Part shown: one piece after another, positions 7,116-15,435 of the stretch
Numbering within the stretch: position 1 is the first letter of the stretch
How the letters are laid out: each line of letters starts with the position of its first letter
NCBI RefSeq assembly: GCF_007859305.1
Contig: NZ_VOHE01000005.1
Coordinates: 1-64,000, forward strand
From: Luteimonas wenzhouensis
Lineage (GTDB): Bacteria > Pseudomonadota > Gammaproteobacteria > Xanthomonadales > Xanthomonadaceae
Direction of reading: 5' to 3'
Length of the DNA stretch: 64,000 nucleotides
Translations under genes and position numbers: made by a program
The notes under the pieces: generated by a model
The model's input: the letters and a program-made list of their open reading frames with translations, nothing else
Database searches by the model: none
What the model was told of the DNA's origin: nothing

Positions 7116-7144
7116 AGTATTCAGCCGCCCCCTGCCCCAGTCAA
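7116..7144 (-). promoter_or_regulatory. Cassette promoter Pc
   Basis: On the cassette strand TTGACT (7144-7139) and AATACT (7121-7116) are separated by exactly 17 bases. Transcription would start near 7109 and run into aadA2 and the following cassettes. The -35 has five of six consensus bases and the -10 four of six. Confidence 0.65.
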
Positions 7145-7271
7145 ATCGGAATTCCTACCCTGGATCAGGCATTTGCCCGATCCTCCGGCCCGGTGTCCCG
7201 GGCCACGCTGGACCCGGATATCGCCATGGACGGGGCGGTATCGATTCTCCGGCCGGAAACGGGTGATAAGC

Positions 7272-8282
7272 ATGGATGCGAGTGAGCGGCAGGCTCCGCG
7301 CCTGTTCGACGAGGTTCGCCGCAGGATGCGGTTGCATCACTACAGCCTGCGGACCGAGCGGGCCTACCTGGGGTGGATTCGCCGGTTCATCCTGGCCAAC
7401 GGCAGGCGCCATCCGCGCACGATGGGCGCGGTGGAGGTCGAGCGCTTCCTGACCACGCTCGCGGTCGAGGGCGGGGTCGCCGCGAGCACCCAGAACCAGG
7501 CCCTGTCGGCGCTGCTGTTCCTGTACCGGGAAGTGCTGGGGATCCGCCTGCCGTGGATGGACGAGGTCGTCCGCGCCAAGCGGCCGGCGCGGGTGCCGAC
7601 GGTGCTCTCGCGCCGGGAAGTGGCGGCGCTGATGGCGGGGATGGACGGGCGCGCCGGCGTGGTGGCGCGCCTGCTGTACGGCACCGGGATGCGGCTGATG
7701 GAGGGGCTGCGGCTGCGGGTCAAGGACGTGGACTTCATCCGCAACGAGATCGTGGTGCGCGACGGCAAGGGCGGCCGCGACCGGCGCACCGTGCTGCCGG
7801 CGACGCTGGCCGGGCCGCTGCAGGCCGAGCTCGAACGCGCCAGGGTGTTGCACCGCGGCGACCTGGAGGACGGCTTCGGCGCGGTCTGGCTGCCGCATGC
7901 GCTGGCGCGCAAGTATCCGTCCGCCGCGCGCGAGTTCGGCTGGCAGTACGTGTTCCCCGCCCTGCGCCGCTCGAGGGATCCGCGCGACGGCGTCGTGCGC
8001 CGCCACCACCTGGACGACGCGGTGGTCTCGCGCGCGATCCGCAGGGCGCGGCGCGCGGCCGGCATCGACAAGCCGGTCTCGGCGCACACGCTGCGCCACT
8101 CCTTCGCCACCCACCTGCTCGAGGACGGCTACGACATCCGCACCATCCAGGAGCTGCTCGGGCACAAGGACGTCGCCACCACGCAGGTCTACACCCACGT
8201 GCTCAACCGGGGCGGCCGCGGCGTGGTCAGCCCGCTCGACCCCGGGCGGGCGCCGGCAGCGGCAGGCCGCGGTAGCCCTTGA
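7272..8282 (+). CDS. intI: Integron integrase IntI (tyrosine recombinase)
   Basis: 336 residues, starting at the ATG at 7272; the frame is open further up but the core-binding domain begins here ([22 protein letters not shown]). Catalytic residues of the tyrosine recombinase family are in place: Arg141 (GTGMRLMEG), His272/Arg275 (HTLRHSF), His298 (LLGHKD) and Tyr307 (VYTHVLNRG). The integron-specific extra segment is seen at about 205-250 ([10 protein letters not shown] ... [10 protein letters not shown]). The gene looks intact. Its last 56 bases overlap the end of the convergent Lrp gene, so its C-terminal [10 protein letters not shown] is encoded on the antisense of that gene. Confidence 0.95.
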   Translation: MDASERQAPRLFDEVRRRMRLHHYSLRTERAYLGWIRRFILANGRRHPRTMGAVEVERFLTTLAVEGGVAASTQNQALSALLFLYREVLGIRLPWMDEVVRAKRPARVPTVLSRREVAALMAGMDGRAGVVARLLYGTGMRLMEGLRLRVKDVDFIRNEIVVRDGKGGRDRRTVLPATLAGPLQAELERARVLHRGDLEDGFGAVWLPHALARKYPSAAREFGWQYVFPALRRSRDPRDGVVRRHHLDDAVVSRAIRRARRAAGIDKPVSAHTLRHSFATHLLEDGYDIRTIQELLGHKDVATTQVYTHVLNRGGRGVVSPLDPGRAPAAAGRGSP

Positions 8283-8721
8283 TGGTGCGCAGCACGAAGC
8301 TTGAATTGACGTCGGCCACGCCGGCCTGGGCGAGCAGGCGGTCGAGCAGGAAGCGCGAGAAGTGCTCGAGGTCCCCGACCACGATATGCAGCAGGTAGTC
8401 CATCTCGCCGGTCAGGGCGTGGCAGGCCACCACCTCGGGGCAGTCGTTGACGTGGGCGGCGAAGGTGGCCAGCGCCTCGGCGTCGTGGCGGGCCAGGTGG
8501 ACGCGCACGAAGGCCTGCAGGCCCAGGCCCAGGCGCTCGCCGTCGAGTTCGGCGCGGTAGCCGGCGATCACGCCCTCGCGTTCGAGCCGCTGCACGCGGC
8601 GCAGGCAGGCCGAGGGCGACAGGTGCACCCGCTCGGCCAGCTCGGCGTTGGTCTGGCGGCCAGCGCGCTGGAGTTCGGCCAGCAGCTGGATGTCGATGCG
8701 GTCGAGTTCGATCGCGGTCAT
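8227..8721 (-). CDS. Lrp/AsnC-family transcriptional regulator
   Basis: 164 residues. An N-terminal helix-turn-helix ([18 protein letters not shown] ... [19 protein letters not shown]) is joined to a C-terminal RAM/ligand-binding domain ending in [18 protein letters not shown]. The start [10 protein letters not shown] at 8721 is chosen by alignment to the family. It is divergent from phhA with a 139-bp spacer, so it probably controls phenylalanine breakdown, possibly sensing an aromatic amino acid. Its 3' end overlaps that of intI. Confidence 0.9.
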   Translation of the reverse strand: MTAIELDRIDIQLLAELQRAGRQTNAELAERVHLSPSACLRRVQRLEREGVIAGYRAELDGERLGLGLQAFVRVHLARHDAEALATFAAHVNDCPEVVACHALTGEMDYLLHIVVGDLEHFSRFLLDRLLAQAGVADVNSSFVLRTIKGYRGLPLPAPARGRAG

Positions 8722-8860
8722 TTCGCGCGTCCTCCCGGCGTTGTCCGCACGAATGGTGCGCGCTCGCGCCCATGCGATGCAACGTTCGCAATCCTGTTGC
8801 GGCCGCGGCGCGATATCCTGCCGGTTGTATCCCATGCCCGCCGGCCAAGAGGAGACCGCC

Positions 8861-9751
8861 ATGTCCACCGCACCGCGCCGCGTCGAGAACCTGCACACCG
8901 ACAAGGGCAAGGTCCCGGTGTACGCCACCGGCATCGTGGAACAGCCCTGGGACGATTACAGCGCCGCCGACCATGCCACCTGGGCCACGCTGTACGCGCG
9001 CCAGCGCGGGGTGCTGGCCGGGCGCGCCAGCGCGCAGTTCCTGCAGGCCCAGGACGCGATGGGCATGAATCCGCGCGCGATCCCGCGCTTTCGCGACCTC
9101 AACGCGGTGCTGGGCCGGGCCACCGGCTGGGAGCTGGTGGGCGTGGAAGGCCTGCTGCCCGAGCTCGACTTCTTCGACCACCTGGCCAACCGGCGCTTCC
9201 CGGTCACCTGGTGGATCCGGCGCCCCGACCAGATCGACTACATCGAGGAGCCGGACCTGTTCCACGACCTGTTCGGCCACGTGCCGCTGCTGATGAACCC
9301 GGTGTTCGCCGACTACATGCAGGCCTACGGGCGCGGCGGGGTGAAGGCGCACGGCATCGGCCCGGAGGCGCTGCAGAACCTGACCCGGCTGTACTGGTAC
9401 ACGGTGGAGTTCGGCCTGATCCGCGAGGCCGGCGCGCTGCGGATCTACGGCGCCGGCATCGTCTCGTCGTCGGGCGAGTCGGTGTACGCGATGGAAAGCG
9501 CCGCGCCCAACCGGATCGGCTTCGACCTGGAGCGGATCATGCGCACCCGCTACCGGATCGACAGCTACCAGAAGACCTACTTCGTAATCGACAGCTTCGC
9601 GCAGCTGATGGACGCGACCCGGCCGGATTTCACCCCGATCTATGCCCGCCTGGCCGGGCAGCCTGCGATCCCCGCGGGCGAGGTGCTGGACACCGACCGC
9701 GTCCTGCACCGCGGCACCGGCGAGGGTTGGCCCGACGACGCCGACACCTGA
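8861..9751 (+). CDS. phhA: Phenylalanine 4-monooxygenase
   Basis: 296 residues. Non-haem iron, pterin-dependent hydroxylation of phenylalanine to tyrosine in the cytoplasm. The iron ligands His135 and His140 (DLFHDLFGHVPLL) and Glu183 (YWYTVEFGLI) are present. A ribosome binding site (AAGAGGAGA) precedes the ATG at 8861; upstream in-frame ATGs are discarded because homology starts here. It is followed 330 bases later by the aromatic aminotransferase, which would act next on tyrosine. Confidence 0.95.
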   Translation: MSTAPRRVENLHTDKGKVPVYATGIVEQPWDDYSAADHATWATLYARQRGVLAGRASAQFLQAQDAMGMNPRAIPRFRDLNAVLGRATGWELVGVEGLLPELDFFDHLANRRFPVTWWIRRPDQIDYIEEPDLFHDLFGHVPLLMNPVFADYMQAYGRGGVKAHGIGPEALQNLTRLYWYTVEFGLIREAGALRIYGAGIVSSSGESVYAMESAAPNRIGFDLERIMRTRYRIDSYQKTYFVIDSFAQLMDATRPDFTPIYARLAGQPAIPAGEVLDTDRVLHRGTGEGWPDDADT

Positions 9752-9771
9752 CGCCGCCCTCCCGACAGCAC

Positions 9772-9936
9772 CTGTAGGAGCGGCTTCAGCCGCGACCCAA
9801 GGAAATCCCGGACCGACGGCAATCCCCATGTCCGCAGCCCCGTCCCCGGGCCGCCGCAGTTCGCGGCGGCGCGGGCGCGTTGCCGCGAATGCGCGGTAAG
9901 CGGAGACATCGGTCGCGGCTGAAGCCGCTCCTACAG
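9772..9936. repeat. REPIN-like inverted repeat pair
   Basis: Two inverted 26-bp copies, CTGTAGGAGCGGCTTCAGCC... at 9772-9797 and its reverse complement at 9911-9936, flank about 113 bp. Each copy is itself a small palindrome (GCGGCTTCAGCCGC). A third copy lies at 14931-14956. The 330-bp phhA-aminotransferase spacer holds this element and no gene. Confidence 0.8.
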
Positions 9937-10081
9937 GGATGGGATGGAGACGAAGGCGGGGGCTGGTGGGGAACGTTCCGGCCGCAACGAACGCGGCCGG
10001 CGTGGAGATCGCTGCTAGAATCAGGCGGTTTTTCGCCGCGGCCCGCGGCGCCCCTCCCCTCCTCCTGCGACGACTGCCGCC

Positions 10082-11278
10082 GTGTCCTTCTTTGCGAACG
10101 TTGAACTGGTCCCGGGCGATCCGATCCTGGGCCTGACCGAGGCCTACAACGCCGACCCCCGCGCCACCAAGGTGAACCTGGGCGTGGGCATCTACTACGA
10201 CGAGGACGGGCGCATCCCGGTGCTGCGCGCGGTGCAGCAGGTCGAGCGCCAGCTGGCCGAGCAGAGCAAGCCGCGCGGCTACCTGCCGATCGACGGCCTG
10301 CCCGACTACACCCGCGCCACCCGCGACCTGCTGTTCGGCGCGCAGTCGCCGCTGGTGGTCGAAGGCCGCGCGGTCACCACCCAGACCATCGGCGGCAGCG
10401 GCGCCTTGCGCGTGGGCGCCGAGCTGCTGAAGAAGACGCTGCCGTTCGCGCGCATCGCGATCAGCTCGCCGAGCTGGGAGAACCACCGCGCGGTGTTCAC
10501 CGCGGTCGGCTTCGAGGTGGTGGAGTACGCCTACTTCGACGCCGCCACCCGCGGCGTGGACTTCGACGGCATGCTCGCCGACCTGCGCAGGCTCGAGCCG
10601 GGCACCGTGGTGCTGCTGCACGCCTGCTGCCACAACCCCACCGGCGCCGACCTGACCCCGGCGCAGTGGGACCAGGTGGTGGCGCTGCTGCACGAGCGCG
10701 GCCTGTTCCCGTTCATCGACATGGCCTACCAGGGCTTCGACCGCGGGATCGAGGAGGACGCGCATGCGATCCGCTTGCTGGCCGCCTCGCCGATCCGCAA
10801 CTTCGTGGTCGCCAGTTCGTACTCCAAGTCGTTCTCGCTCTATGGCGAGCGCGTGGGCGCGCTGACCGTGGTCGCCGACAGCGCCGACGAGGCGCGCCGG
10901 GTGCAGTCGCAGATCAAGCGCCTGGTGCGCGCCAACTACTCCAGCCCCTCCACCCACGGCGCGGCGCTGGTGGCCGGCGTGCTCAACGATCCGGCGCTGC
11001 GCGCGCAGTGGGAAGAGGAGCTCGGGCAGATGCGCACGCGCATCCACGCCCTGCGCGCGGGCCTGGTCGAGCGCCTGGCCGCGCACGGGGCGCCGCAGTA
11101 CGACTTCATCCAGCGCCAGGCGGGGATGTTCTCGTACTCGGGCCTGTCGCGCGCGCAGGTCGACCGGCTGCGCGACGAGTACGGGATCTACGCCGTCGGC
11201 ACCGGCCGGATCTGCGTGGCGGCGCTGAGCGCGCGCAACCTCGACTACGTGGCCAGCGCGGTGGCGGCGGTCAGCTGA
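10082..11278 (+). CDS. tyrB: Aromatic amino acid aminotransferase (class I)
   Basis: 398 residues from a GTG start. PLP-dependent transamination of tyrosine/phenylalanine with 2-oxoglutarate; may also take aspartate. The PLP-binding Lys249 lies in SSYSKSFSLYGERVG. Asn185 (CHNPTG), Asp213 and Tyr216 (FIDMAYQGFD) complete the cofactor site. Length and motifs match the AspC/TyrB branch. Together with phhA and the Lrp regulator this forms an aromatic amino acid catabolic neighbourhood. The symbol is chosen from context; aspartate aminotransferase is the alternative. Confidence 0.88.
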   Translation: MSFFANVELVPGDPILGLTEAYNADPRATKVNLGVGIYYDEDGRIPVLRAVQQVERQLAEQSKPRGYLPIDGLPDYTRATRDLLFGAQSPLVVEGRAVTTQTIGGSGALRVGAELLKKTLPFARIAISSPSWENHRAVFTAVGFEVVEYAYFDAATRGVDFDGMLADLRRLEPGTVVLLHACCHNPTGADLTPAQWDQVVALLHERGLFPFIDMAYQGFDRGIEEDAHAIRLLAASPIRNFVVASSYSKSFSLYGERVGALTVVADSADEARRVQSQIKRLVRANYSSPSTHGAALVAGVLNDPALRAQWEEELGQMRTRIHALRAGLVERLAAHGAPQYDFIQRQAGMFSYSGLSRAQVDRLRDEYGIYAVGTGRICVAALSARNLDYVASAVAAVS

Positions 11279-11379
11279 CCGCCCCGGGGAAGAGACGGTT
11301 GCGGTGGAAATCTTTCCCCATCCGCGACCATGACGATCGTCCCGCGCCGGCGCTCCGGGCACCGCATAGATTGCGGTGC

Positions 11380-13560
11380 ATGCCCCCGATCCCCGCCCCC
11401 GCGCCGATGAGGGTGCGCCGCCCGGTCCTGCCCCTTCGCCTGCGCGCCTGCGCGCTCGCCGTGGCGCTGGCCCTGCCCGCGCTCGCAGCGGCCGAGGACG
11501 CGGCCGATGCGGTGACGCTCGACCGCCTCCAGGTCACCACCGCGCGGCTGCGCGACGTGCCCGCGTTCGAGGTGCCGGCCTCGGTCACCACGATCGCGCT
11601 CGACGGCGACGCCGCGGGCCAGGGCGTGGCGCTGGCCGAGGCCCTGGCCGGCGTGCCGGGCCTGGCTGCGCGCGAGCGGCAGAACTTCGCCCAGGACACC
11701 CAGCTGTCGATCCGCGGCTTCGGCGCGCGCTCGACCTTCGGCGTGCGCGGCCTGCGCCTGTATGCCGACGGCATCCCGGCGACCATGCCCGACGGCCAGG
11801 GCCAGGTCTCGCACGTCGTGATGGCCGGCGCCGAACGCATCGAGGTGATGCGCGGGCCGTTCTCGGCGCTGCACGGCAACTCCTCCGGCGGCGTCGTGCA
11901 GGTCACGAGCGCCGAAGGCCGGGCGCCCACGCGCGGCCACCTGCAGGCCAGCATCGGGCGCGACGATGCGCGCGCGCTGGCCGCCAGCCTGCGCGGCGCC
12001 GGGGACGTGCTGGGCTACGCACTGGCCGCGAGCCGTTTCCAGACCGACGGCTGGCGCGACCACAGCGCGGCCGAACGCAGCTGGCTCAACCTCAAGCTGC
12101 ACGCCGGCCTGCCCGGCGACGGCCGCCTGGTGCTGGTGGGCAACCATTTCGATGCGCCCGATGCGCTCGATCCGCTCGGCCTGGACTGGGACCAGCTGCA
12201 GGCCGATCCGCGCCAGGCCACCGGCGTCGCCCACCAGTTCAACACCCGCAAGTCGGCGCGCCAGGACCAGCTCGGCCTGCGCTGGGAGCAGCCGCTGGGC
12301 GGCGGCCACGCGCTCGAGGCGATGGCCTATGCCGGGCAGCGCGACATCGAGCAGTTCCTCGCCATCCCCGCCGGCGCGCAGGCCAATCCGCTGCACTCGG
12401 GCGGCGTGATCGACCTGGACAACGACTACGGCGGCCTCGACCTGCGCTGGCGCTGGGGCGGGTCGCTGGCCGGGCGCACGGTCGAACTCACCGCCGGCGC
12501 CAATGCCGACCGCCAGCGCCAGCACCGGCGCGGCTACGAGAACTTCGTCGGCGAGGTGCTGGGTGTGCGCGGCGCACTGCGGCGCGACGAGCGCAACCGC
12601 GTCGACAACCGCGATCTCTACGCCCAGGCGTGGTGGCAGCTGGCCGACCGCTGGTCGCTGCTGGCCGGCGCGCGCCGCAGCCAGGTGCGTTTCGATTCGC
12701 GCGACGGCTATGTCACCGCCACCAATCCCGACGACAGCGGGCGCGTGGACTACGCGCGCACCACGCCGGTGCTCGGCCTGTCGTTCGCGCCCACCGGGCA
12801 CTTGCGCCTGTATGCCTCGGCCGGACGCGGATTCGAGACGCCCACCTTCAACGAACTGGGCTACCGCGCCGACGGCGGCGCGGGCCTGGCCTTCGACCTG
12901 GCGCCGGCCACCAGCCGCAACCTCGAGCTCGGCGCGAAGTGGCGCAGCGGTGCAGGCGCGCAGGTCGAGGCGGCGCTGTTCCGCGTCGACACCCGCGACG
13001 AACTGGCGGTGGCGCGCAACGTGGGCGGCCGCAGCAGCTACCGCAACGTGGGGCGCAGCCGGCGCGAGGGCGCCGAACTCTCGGCCGCGCTGCCGCTGGC
13101 CACGGACTGGTCGCTGGAACTGGCGTGGACCTGGCTCGACGCGCGCTTCCGCGATGCGTTCCCGGTCTGCACCGGCGCCGGCTGCACCGATCCCTCGGTG
13201 CGGGTGCCGGCCGGCAGCCCGATCCCCGGCACGACCCGCCAGCAGGGACATGCCCGCCTGCGGTGGCAGCCGCGCGCGTGGAGCTTCGCGCTGGAGGCCT
13301 CGGGCAGCGCCTCGACCGCGGTCAGCGACACCGGCGCGCGCGAGGCGCCCGGCCACGTGCTGGCCCACCTCGAAGCGGCGCGCACTTGGACCACCGCGCA
13401 CGGGCGGCTGCGCGGCTTCGCGCGCGTGGACAACCTGTTCGACCGCGACTGGGTCGGCTCGGTGATCGTCAACGAGGGCAACGGGCGCTATTACGAACCC
13501 GGTCCCGGGCGCGGGCTGCTGCTCGGGCTGCGCTGGGACTGGAGCGCCGGCGCCGACTGA
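11380..13560 (+). CDS. TonB-dependent outer membrane receptor
   Basis: 726 residues. A signal peptide (better formed if translation starts at the ATG at 11407) ends near LPALAAAEDA. The plug domain includes VTLDRLQVTTARLRDVPAFE and SIRGFGARSTFGVRGLRLY. The beta-barrel ends in a terminal aromatic residue pattern (LLLGLRWDW). The plug and barrel resemble iron-siderophore receptors. No ferric-siderophore biosynthesis genes are nearby, so the ligand is unknown. Energy would come from the TonB-ExbBD system at 20.6-23 kb. Its last 70 bases overlap the end of the convergent flavoprotein remnant. Confidence 0.9.
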   Translation: MPPIPAPAPMRVRRPVLPLRLRACALAVALALPALAAAEDAADAVTLDRLQVTTARLRDVPAFEVPASVTTIALDGDAAGQGVALAEALAGVPGLAARERQNFAQDTQLSIRGFGARSTFGVRGLRLYADGIPATMPDGQGQVSHVVMAGAERIEVMRGPFSALHGNSSGGVVQVTSAEGRAPTRGHLQASIGRDDARALAASLRGAGDVLGYALAASRFQTDGWRDHSAAERSWLNLKLHAGLPGDGRLVLVGNHFDAPDALDPLGLDWDQLQADPRQATGVAHQFNTRKSARQDQLGLRWEQPLGGGHALEAMAYAGQRDIEQFLAIPAGAQANPLHSGGVIDLDNDYGGLDLRWRWGGSLAGRTVELTAGANADRQRQHRRGYENFVGEVLGVRGALRRDERNRVDNRDLYAQAWWQLADRWSLLAGARRSQVRFDSRDGYVTATNPDDSGRVDYARTTPVLGLSFAPTGHLRLYASAGRGFETPTFNELGYRADGGAGLAFDLAPATSRNLELGAKWRSGAGAQVEAALFRVDTRDELAVARNVGGRSSYRNVGRSRREGAELSAALPLATDWSLELAWTWLDARFRDAFPVCTGAGCTDPSVRVPAGSPIPGTTRQQGHARLRWQPRAWSFALEASGSASTAVSDTGAREAPGHVLAHLEAARTWTTAHGRLRGFARVDNLFDRDWVGSVIVNEGNGRYYEPGPGRGLLLGLRWDWSAGAD

Positions 13561-14736
13561 ACCGCGGGCGGCGCGCTGGCGCGCTCGACCAGGGCCTGGG
13601 CCAGCCAGCGCGCGGCCACGCGCAGCTCTGGCACGGCGGTGATCTCCCAGTAGCGGCCGCGCAGCAGCGGACCGAGGCAGTACAGCCCCGGCACCACCCT
13701 GCCGCGCGCGTCCACCACTTCCAGCGCATCGGTGGTGTCGAGGCCGAGCTCGTGCGCGTCCGGGCGCACCATGCCCGATTCGCGCAGCTGGGCGAGCAGC
13801 GGGTGCGTGGTGCGGGCCACGTCGGTGTTCAGGCCGGTCGCGCGCAGCAGCACGTCGTAGCGCTCGTGGCGCACGTCGCTGGCGCCGCGCGGCCGCAGCA
13901 GCACCGACACGCAGTCGTCGGTGCGGCCGCAGCGCATCGACCAGCGCGCGCCAGTCGACGAGGTTGGACAGCGCGCGGATCCGGCGCACCAGTTCGCGCA
14001 GGTCGTGCCCGGCCAGCACCTGCAGGATCGCCGGCGGCAGCGACACCGGGGCCAGCGGCTGCTCCGGATGCTCGGCCGGCAGCAGTCCGTGCCGCGACAG
14101 CACGTCGATGCGCGCGCGGTGGCCGCGCTGGTGCAGGGTCAGCACCACGTCGGCCATGGTCAGGCCGGTGCCGACCACCAGCACCCGCGCATCGGGATCG
14201 ATGCGCTCGATCGCGTGCTCCTGCCAGGGCCAGCCGATGTAGGACGGATGCACCGCCAGGCGCGGCCCCACGCCGGCCAGCGGCGGCGGCGGCAGCGCGC
14301 CGACCGCCAGCACCACAGTGTCGCCGAGGATCGCCGCGCCGTCGTCCATGCGCACCGCGAAGCCGCGGTCCACGCGCTCGATCGCCACGGCCTCGCGCCG
14401 CACCGCGTGCACGCGCGCGCCGGGCGCCTGCAGCAGTTCGTGCAGGCGGTCGCGCAGGTAGTCGCCGTAGAGCTGGCGCGGCAGGAAGGCGTTGCGGCCG
14501 CGGTCGCCGAGGTTGAACCAGTTGGCGAAGTCCTCCGGGTCGTCGGCGTCGAGCCCGAGTTCGCGCGCACGCACGTTGAGCACGTGCTCGGGGCGCGCCT
14601 CGCCGTAGGCGACGCCGCCGCCGAAGCCGCGGTCCACGCCGACCAGGTGGATGCGCGCGTCGTCCGGCGCGATGCGCTGCAGCGACGCGGCCAGCGCGAC
14701 GCCCGAGAACCCGCCTCCCACGATGGTGATCCGCAT
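13491..14736 (-). pseudogene. FAD/NAD(P)-binding protein, broken by internal deletion and frameshift
   Basis: The 5' part from MRITIVGGGFSGVALAASL (start 14736, good GGAG upstream) carries a Rossmann GxGxxG and continues through VLVVGTGLTMADVVLTL to NLVDWRALVDALRPH near 13935. There the frame is lost. In another frame the C-terminal part reads DDCVSVLLRPRG ... YDVLLRATGLNTDVART ... VVPGLYCLGPLLRGRYWEITAVPELR and ends at 13491. In intact relatives of this family a longer middle section separates the two parts, so bases were deleted here. It is probably inactive. Confidence 0.8.
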
Positions 14737-14930
14737 GGCCTGCTCCTGTCGCCAACGGGCCACTGTTTACGCAGCCGGGCGCGGCGATGCGTGAAGCGCG
14801 CGTTATCCGCGCAGGCGGGTTGGTTGGGTGCACATTCCGGATCGGCATGACGCGGCGCCGGAGCGGGTTCGCGCGCGCTCGACAGCGGGCGCGGCGGCAG
14901 GGAGCGGCGGCGTGGATGGCCGGTGGGTCG

Positions 14931-14974
14931 GGTCGCGGCTGAAGCCGCTCCTACAGAAGCCGCTCTTACAGTAG
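14931..14974. repeat. REP-like repeat, complete plus partial copy
   Basis: GGTCGCGGCTGAAGCCGCTC... at 14931-14956 is identical to the repeat at 9911-9936. A partial second unit (AAGCCGCTCTTACAG) follows directly. The 14737-14994 gap between the flavoprotein remnant and the response regulator holds this repeat and no gene. Confidence 0.75.
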
Positions 14975-14994
14975 TGGCGCAGGGTTGCTGGCGG

Positions 14995-15435
14995 TCAGCT
15001 CGCGACGCGCGGCTGGTTGAGCACCAGCCAGTACAGGCCGATCTGCTTGACCACGTCGACGAAGCGCTCGAAGTCGACCGGCTTGCGGATGTAGCTGTTC
15101 ACGCCCAGGGCGTAGGTGGCCTCGACGTCGAAGGGTTCGTCGCTGGTGGTGAGCACCACCACCGGCAGCGAGCGCGTGCGCTCGTCGCCGCGGATGGCCT
15201 GCAGCACCTCGCGGCCGTCGAGCTTGGGCAGGTTCAGGTCGAGCAGCACGATCGCCGGCAGCTGGCGCACGTCGCGCCCTGCGTACTGGCCCTTGGCGAA
15301 CAGGTAGTCCAGCGCTTCGGCGCCATCGCGCACCACCACCAGCTGGCGATCGATGCCGGCCTGCGCGAACGCGATCCGGGTCAGTTCCGCATCGTCCGGA
15401 TTGTCCTCGATCAGCAGGATGTCGTTCTGGTTCAT
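14995..15435 (-). CDS. Response regulator, stand-alone receiver domain (Rcp1-like)
   Basis: 146 residues, a single CheY-like receiver with no output domain. It has the acidic pair in LIEDNPDD, phosphoacceptor Asp in IVLLDLNLPKLDG, Thr in VVVLTTSD and Lys in YIRKPVD. The long loop with LFAKGQYAGRDVRQ is typical of receivers paired with phytochrome-like or PAS kinases. The start codon overlaps the stop of the kinase gene (ATGA), so the two are translationally coupled and very probably cognate. Confidence 0.9.
   Translation of the reverse strand: MNQNDILLIEDNPDDAELTRIAFAQAGIDRQLVVVRDGAEALDYLFAKGQYAGRDVRQLPAIVLLDLNLPKLDGREVLQAIRGDERTRSLPVVVLTTSDEPFDVEATYALGVNSYIRKPVDFERFVDVVKQIGLYWLVLNQPRVAS

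Larger units (their letters stand above)
279..8282. mobile_element. Chromosomal integron: integrase, attI, Pc and a 12-cassette array
   Basis: The platform has intI at 7272-8282 (plus strand), attI/Pc just before it, and twelve cassettes read in the opposite direction. Consecutive cassettes are separated by 60-bp attC sites bounded by GTTRRRY/RYYYAAC cores. Ten attC sites are near-copies of each other (the Xanthomonas-type repeat). The eleventh, belonging to aadA2, is different in its arms. The distal end was cut by an IS3-family element. The array lies about 23 kb from the oriC candidate and its genes are transcribed in the direction of the replication fork expected on that side. Confidence 0.92.

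Noticed and set aside
9772..9936. attC-like or CRISPR interpretation of the 26-bp repeats
   Set aside because: Only an inverted pair and one further copy elsewhere, with the REP shape; no core sites and no regular array.
11245..14763. Very long minus-strand open frame opposite the TonB receptor
   Set aside because: Only its right-hand part (to about 13920) has protein-family character. The remainder is arginine/histidine-rich antisense of the receptor caused by high GC; kept only as the flavoprotein remnant.
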